NCBI RefSeq assembly: GCF_900475755.1
Contig: NZ_LS483411.1
Location: 1,612,001-1,676,000, forward strand
DNA length: 64,000 nt
Reading direction: 5' to 3'
DNA from: Haemophilus influenzae
GTDB taxonomy: Bacteria > Pseudomonadota > Gammaproteobacteria > Enterobacterales > Pasteurellaceae
Position 1 is the stretch's first letter; each line of letters starts with the position of its first letter. This document shows positions 61,974 to 64,000 of the stretch, piece after piece. The notes beneath the pieces are model-generated. The model saw nothing but the letters and a program-made list of their open reading frames with translations, did not search any database and was not told where the DNA came from. The position numbers and the translations under genes are program-made.

Positions 61974-62909
61974 ATGACAGATTATCGTACTCAGCCGATT
62001 AATCAGAAAAATGCGGATTTTGTGGAACAAGTGGCTGACCGTATTGAAGAAATGCAACTGGAAGGCCGCAGCCTATGGCAAGATGCGAAACGCCGTTTTT
62101 TCCGAAACAAAGCTGCTGTTGCCAGTCTGATTATTTTGGCGTTTATTATTATATTTATCACCGTAGCGCCTTGGTTCTTCCCATTTACCTATGAAGATAC
62201 CGATTGGAATATGATGAGCGCCGCACCAACAATGGAAGGCTATCACTTCTTCGGTACCGACGCATCGGGTCGAGATTTATTGGTACGCACTGCTATCGGT
62301 GGACGGATTTCATTATTGGTCGGTATTGCTGGTGCTTTCATTTCCGTGACTATCGGCACAATTTATGGAGCGATTTCTGGCTATGTAGGCGGTAAAACAG
62401 ATATGCTGATGATGCGCTTTTTAGAGATTCTCAGCTCATTTCCATTTATGTTTTTCGTGATTTTGTTGGTGACCCTTTTTGGCCAAAACATTTTCTTAAT
62501 TTTTATCGCTATCGGGGCCATTGCTTGGCTTGGTCTTGCACGTATTGTACGCGGACAAACCCTCAGCCTAAAAAATAAAGAATTCGTCGAAGCCGCCATC
62601 GTTTGTGGCGTACCTCGTCGCCAAATCATTTTGAAACACATTATTCCAAATGTATTAGGCTTAGTGGCAGTTTATGCCTCGCTTGAAGTGCCTGGGCTCA
62701 TTCTATTTGAATCATTCTTAAGCTTCTTAGGATTAGGAACTCAAGAACCGATGAGTAGCTGGGGTGCACTCTTAAGTGATGGTGCTGCACAAATGGAAGT
62801 GTCGCCTTGGTTATTAATTTTCCCGGCATTTTTCCTTTGCCTTACCCTATTTTGTTTTAACTTTATCGGTGACGGGTTGCGTGATGCGCTCGATCCGAAA
62901 GATAGATAG
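61974..62909 (+). CDS. oppC: Oligopeptide ABC transporter permease OppC
   Basis: Second membrane subunit, 311 aa. The soluble N-terminus (residues 1-40) precedes six spans; the family motifs FFGTDASGRDLLVR and the EAA loop (FVEAAIVCGVPRRQIILKHI) are present. It lies 9 bases after oppB. Confidence 0.95.
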   Translation: MTDYRTQPINQKNADFVEQVADRIEEMQLEGRSLWQDAKRRFFRNKAAVASLIILAFIIIFITVAPWFFPFTYEDTDWNMMSAAPTMEGYHFFGTDASGRDLLVRTAIGGRISLLVGIAGAFISVTIGTIYGAISGYVGGKTDMLMMRFLEILSSFPFMFFVILLVTLFGQNIFLIFIAIGAIAWLGLARIVRGQTLSLKNKEFVEAAIVCGVPRRQIILKHIIPNVLGLVAVYASLEVPGLILFESFLSFLGLGTQEPMSSWGALLSDGAAQMEVSPWLLIFPAFFLCLTLFCFNFIGDGLRDALDPKDR

Positions 62910-62918
62910 GAGCGAATA

Positions 62919-63890
62919 ATGAATCCTTTATTAGATGTAAAAAATCTCTACGTTCGCTTCAAAACACCAGATGGCGTCGTCACAGCAGTGAATGACTTAA
63001 ACTTCACGCTGAATGCAGGAAGCACGCTGGGCATCGTAGGCGAAAGTGGATCAGGCAAGTCACAAACAGCCTTTGCTTTAATGGGTTTATTGGCAGCCAA
63101 CGGTGAAGTGGAAGGCTCTGCCATTTTTGAAGGGAAAGAATTAGTTAATTTACCGAATGCTGAATTGAATAAAATCCGCGCCGAGCAAATTTCCATGATT
63201 TTCCAAGATCCAATGACGTCACTAAATCCTTACATGAAAATCGGTGAACAACTCATGGAAGTGCTGCAATTGCACAAGGGCTATGATAAACAAACTGCCT
63301 TTGCCGAATCCGTGAAAATGTTAGACGCAGTTAAAATGCCAGAAGCTAAAAAACGCATGGGCATGTATCCGCACGAGTTTTCTGGCGGTATGCGTCAACG
63401 GGTGATGATTGCGATGGCCTTATTATGCCGTCCCAAACTACTCATTGCAGATGAACCAACAACCGCTTTGGATGTGACCGTTCAAGCACAAATCATGACC
63501 TTGTTAAATGAGTTAAAACACGAATTTAATACTGCGATTATTATGATTACCCATGATCTTGGGGTAGTGGCTGGTATCTGCGATCAAGTTATGGTGATGT
63601 ATGCTGGACGAACCATGGAATACGGCACAGCGGAACAAATTTTCTATCATCCAACCCATCCCTATTCCATAGGCTTAATGGATGCGATTCCTCGCTTAGA
63701 CGGCAATGAAGAACACTTGGTAACCATTCCTGGCAATCCACCGAATTTATTGCATTTGCCAAAAGGTTGTCCATTCTCACCTCGTTGCCAATTTGCTACC
63801 GAACAATGCCAAATTGCGCCAAAACTGACTACATTTAATCACGGTCAATTACGTAATTGTTGGTTACCAGCGGAGAAATTTAACCTATGA
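62919..63890 (+). CDS. oppD: Oligopeptide ABC transporter ATPase OppD
   Basis: One of two ATPases driving import. The 323-residue protein has Walker A GESGSGKS near residue 43, signature SGGMRQR, Walker B LLIADEPTTALD, the switch histidine in MITHDLG, and the C-terminal Opp/Dpp domain with cysteines (KGCPFSPRC, EQC, NCW) that hold an iron-sulfur cluster in some members. Its stop overlaps the oppF start. Confidence 0.96.
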   Translation: MNPLLDVKNLYVRFKTPDGVVTAVNDLNFTLNAGSTLGIVGESGSGKSQTAFALMGLLAANGEVEGSAIFEGKELVNLPNAELNKIRAEQISMIFQDPMTSLNPYMKIGEQLMEVLQLHKGYDKQTAFAESVKMLDAVKMPEAKKRMGMYPHEFSGGMRQRVMIAMALLCRPKLLIADEPTTALDVTVQAQIMTLLNELKHEFNTAIIMITHDLGVVAGICDQVMVMYAGRTMEYGTAEQIFYHPTHPYSIGLMDAIPRLDGNEEHLVTIPGNPPNLLHLPKGCPFSPRCQFATEQCQIAPKLTTFNHGQLRNCWLPAEKFNL

Positions 63891-64000
63891 CAGTCTCAAA
63901 CAACAAAGAATTACTCCTTGAAGTCAATCACTTAGGCGTCAGTTTTAAAATTAAAAATGATAAATCCCTTTTCTTCGCCAAACCGCAAACCTTAAAAGCG
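63887..64000 (+). CDS. oppF: Oligopeptide ABC transporter ATPase OppF, N-terminal part
   Basis: The first 38 codons of the second ATPase, cut by the window end. ATG at 63887 overlaps the oppD stop (ATGA). It reads MTVSNNKELLLEVNHLGVSF, then KIKNDKSLFFAKPQTLKA, the usual OppF N-terminus before Walker A. Identity rests on position and this short match. Confidence 0.9.
   Translation, partial: MTVSNNKELLLEVNHLGVSFKIKNDKSLFFAKPQTLKA

Overview
The window is Haemophilus DNA, most likely Haemophilus influenzae or a very close relative. It is AT-rich. By eye it carries about 45 copies of the 9-bp uptake signal core (AAGTGCGGT or its complement), a density typical of Haemophilus. Many proteins match H. 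influenzae families closely, including SiaP, the fused SiaT, Protein E, NqrA-F and a MntA/HepT pair. No stretch looks wholly foreign. The accessory content consists of a decayed adhesin gene, a decayed sugar-acid locus, a toxin-antitoxin pair and several small dispersed repeats.

Layout, left to right. 1-9.6 kb: the tail of a MetE-like gene, thioredoxin, D-lactate dehydrogenase, metB, a four-tRNA operon (Gly, Cys, Leu, Lys), thrC-thrB-thrA with a thr leader peptide and attenuator, and a YggS-type PLP protein. 9.6-15.5 kb: a glycerate module (cdaR-like regulator, GntP permease, glycerate kinase), then a scar holding remnants of ltnD and otnK opposite a frameshifted DeoR regulator with a CRP-like site between, then a methyltransferase. 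15.5-17.5 kb: a trimeric autotransporter gene with a tetranucleotide repeat after its start codon, broken in three places. 17.5-27.8 kb: sialic acid use, with nanE-nanK-siaR-nanA-nagB-nagA leftward and siaP-siaT-nanM rightward from a shared control region. 28-41 kb: a small membrane methyltransferase-like protein, hflK/hflC, a phosphopantetheinyl transferase, dcuB, the fatty acid cluster (yceD-rpmF-fabH-fabD-fabG-acpP), psd, glutathione reductase, a YajG-like lipoprotein and a BolA protein. 41-48.5 kb: nqrABCDEF-apbE-nqrM, the Na+-pumping NADH:quinone reductase with its flavin transferase and assembly factor. 48.5-58 kb: HepT/MntA, mnmA, pgeF, rluD, bamD, the Protein E adhesin, pflA, pflB and focA. 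58-64 kb: talB and the start of the opp oligopeptide ABC operon (oppF is cut by the window end).

The genes combine into a scavenging, mixed-acid lifestyle on host mucosa. Sialic acid is imported by SiaPT, isomerised by NanM and broken down to fructose-6-phosphate. Pyruvate is handled by Pfl, FocA and LdhA, C4 acids by Dcu, peptides by Opp, and a sodium gradient is made by Nqr.

The best leads for a second look are the phase-variable but multiply broken trimeric autotransporter, its CRP-like palindrome and unusual post-anchor tail; the ltnD/otnK/DeoR scar; the HepT/MntA pair; an uptake signal forming part of the thr leader peptide; and paired uptake signals forming hairpins in odd places. I found no convincing wholly new multi-gene system.
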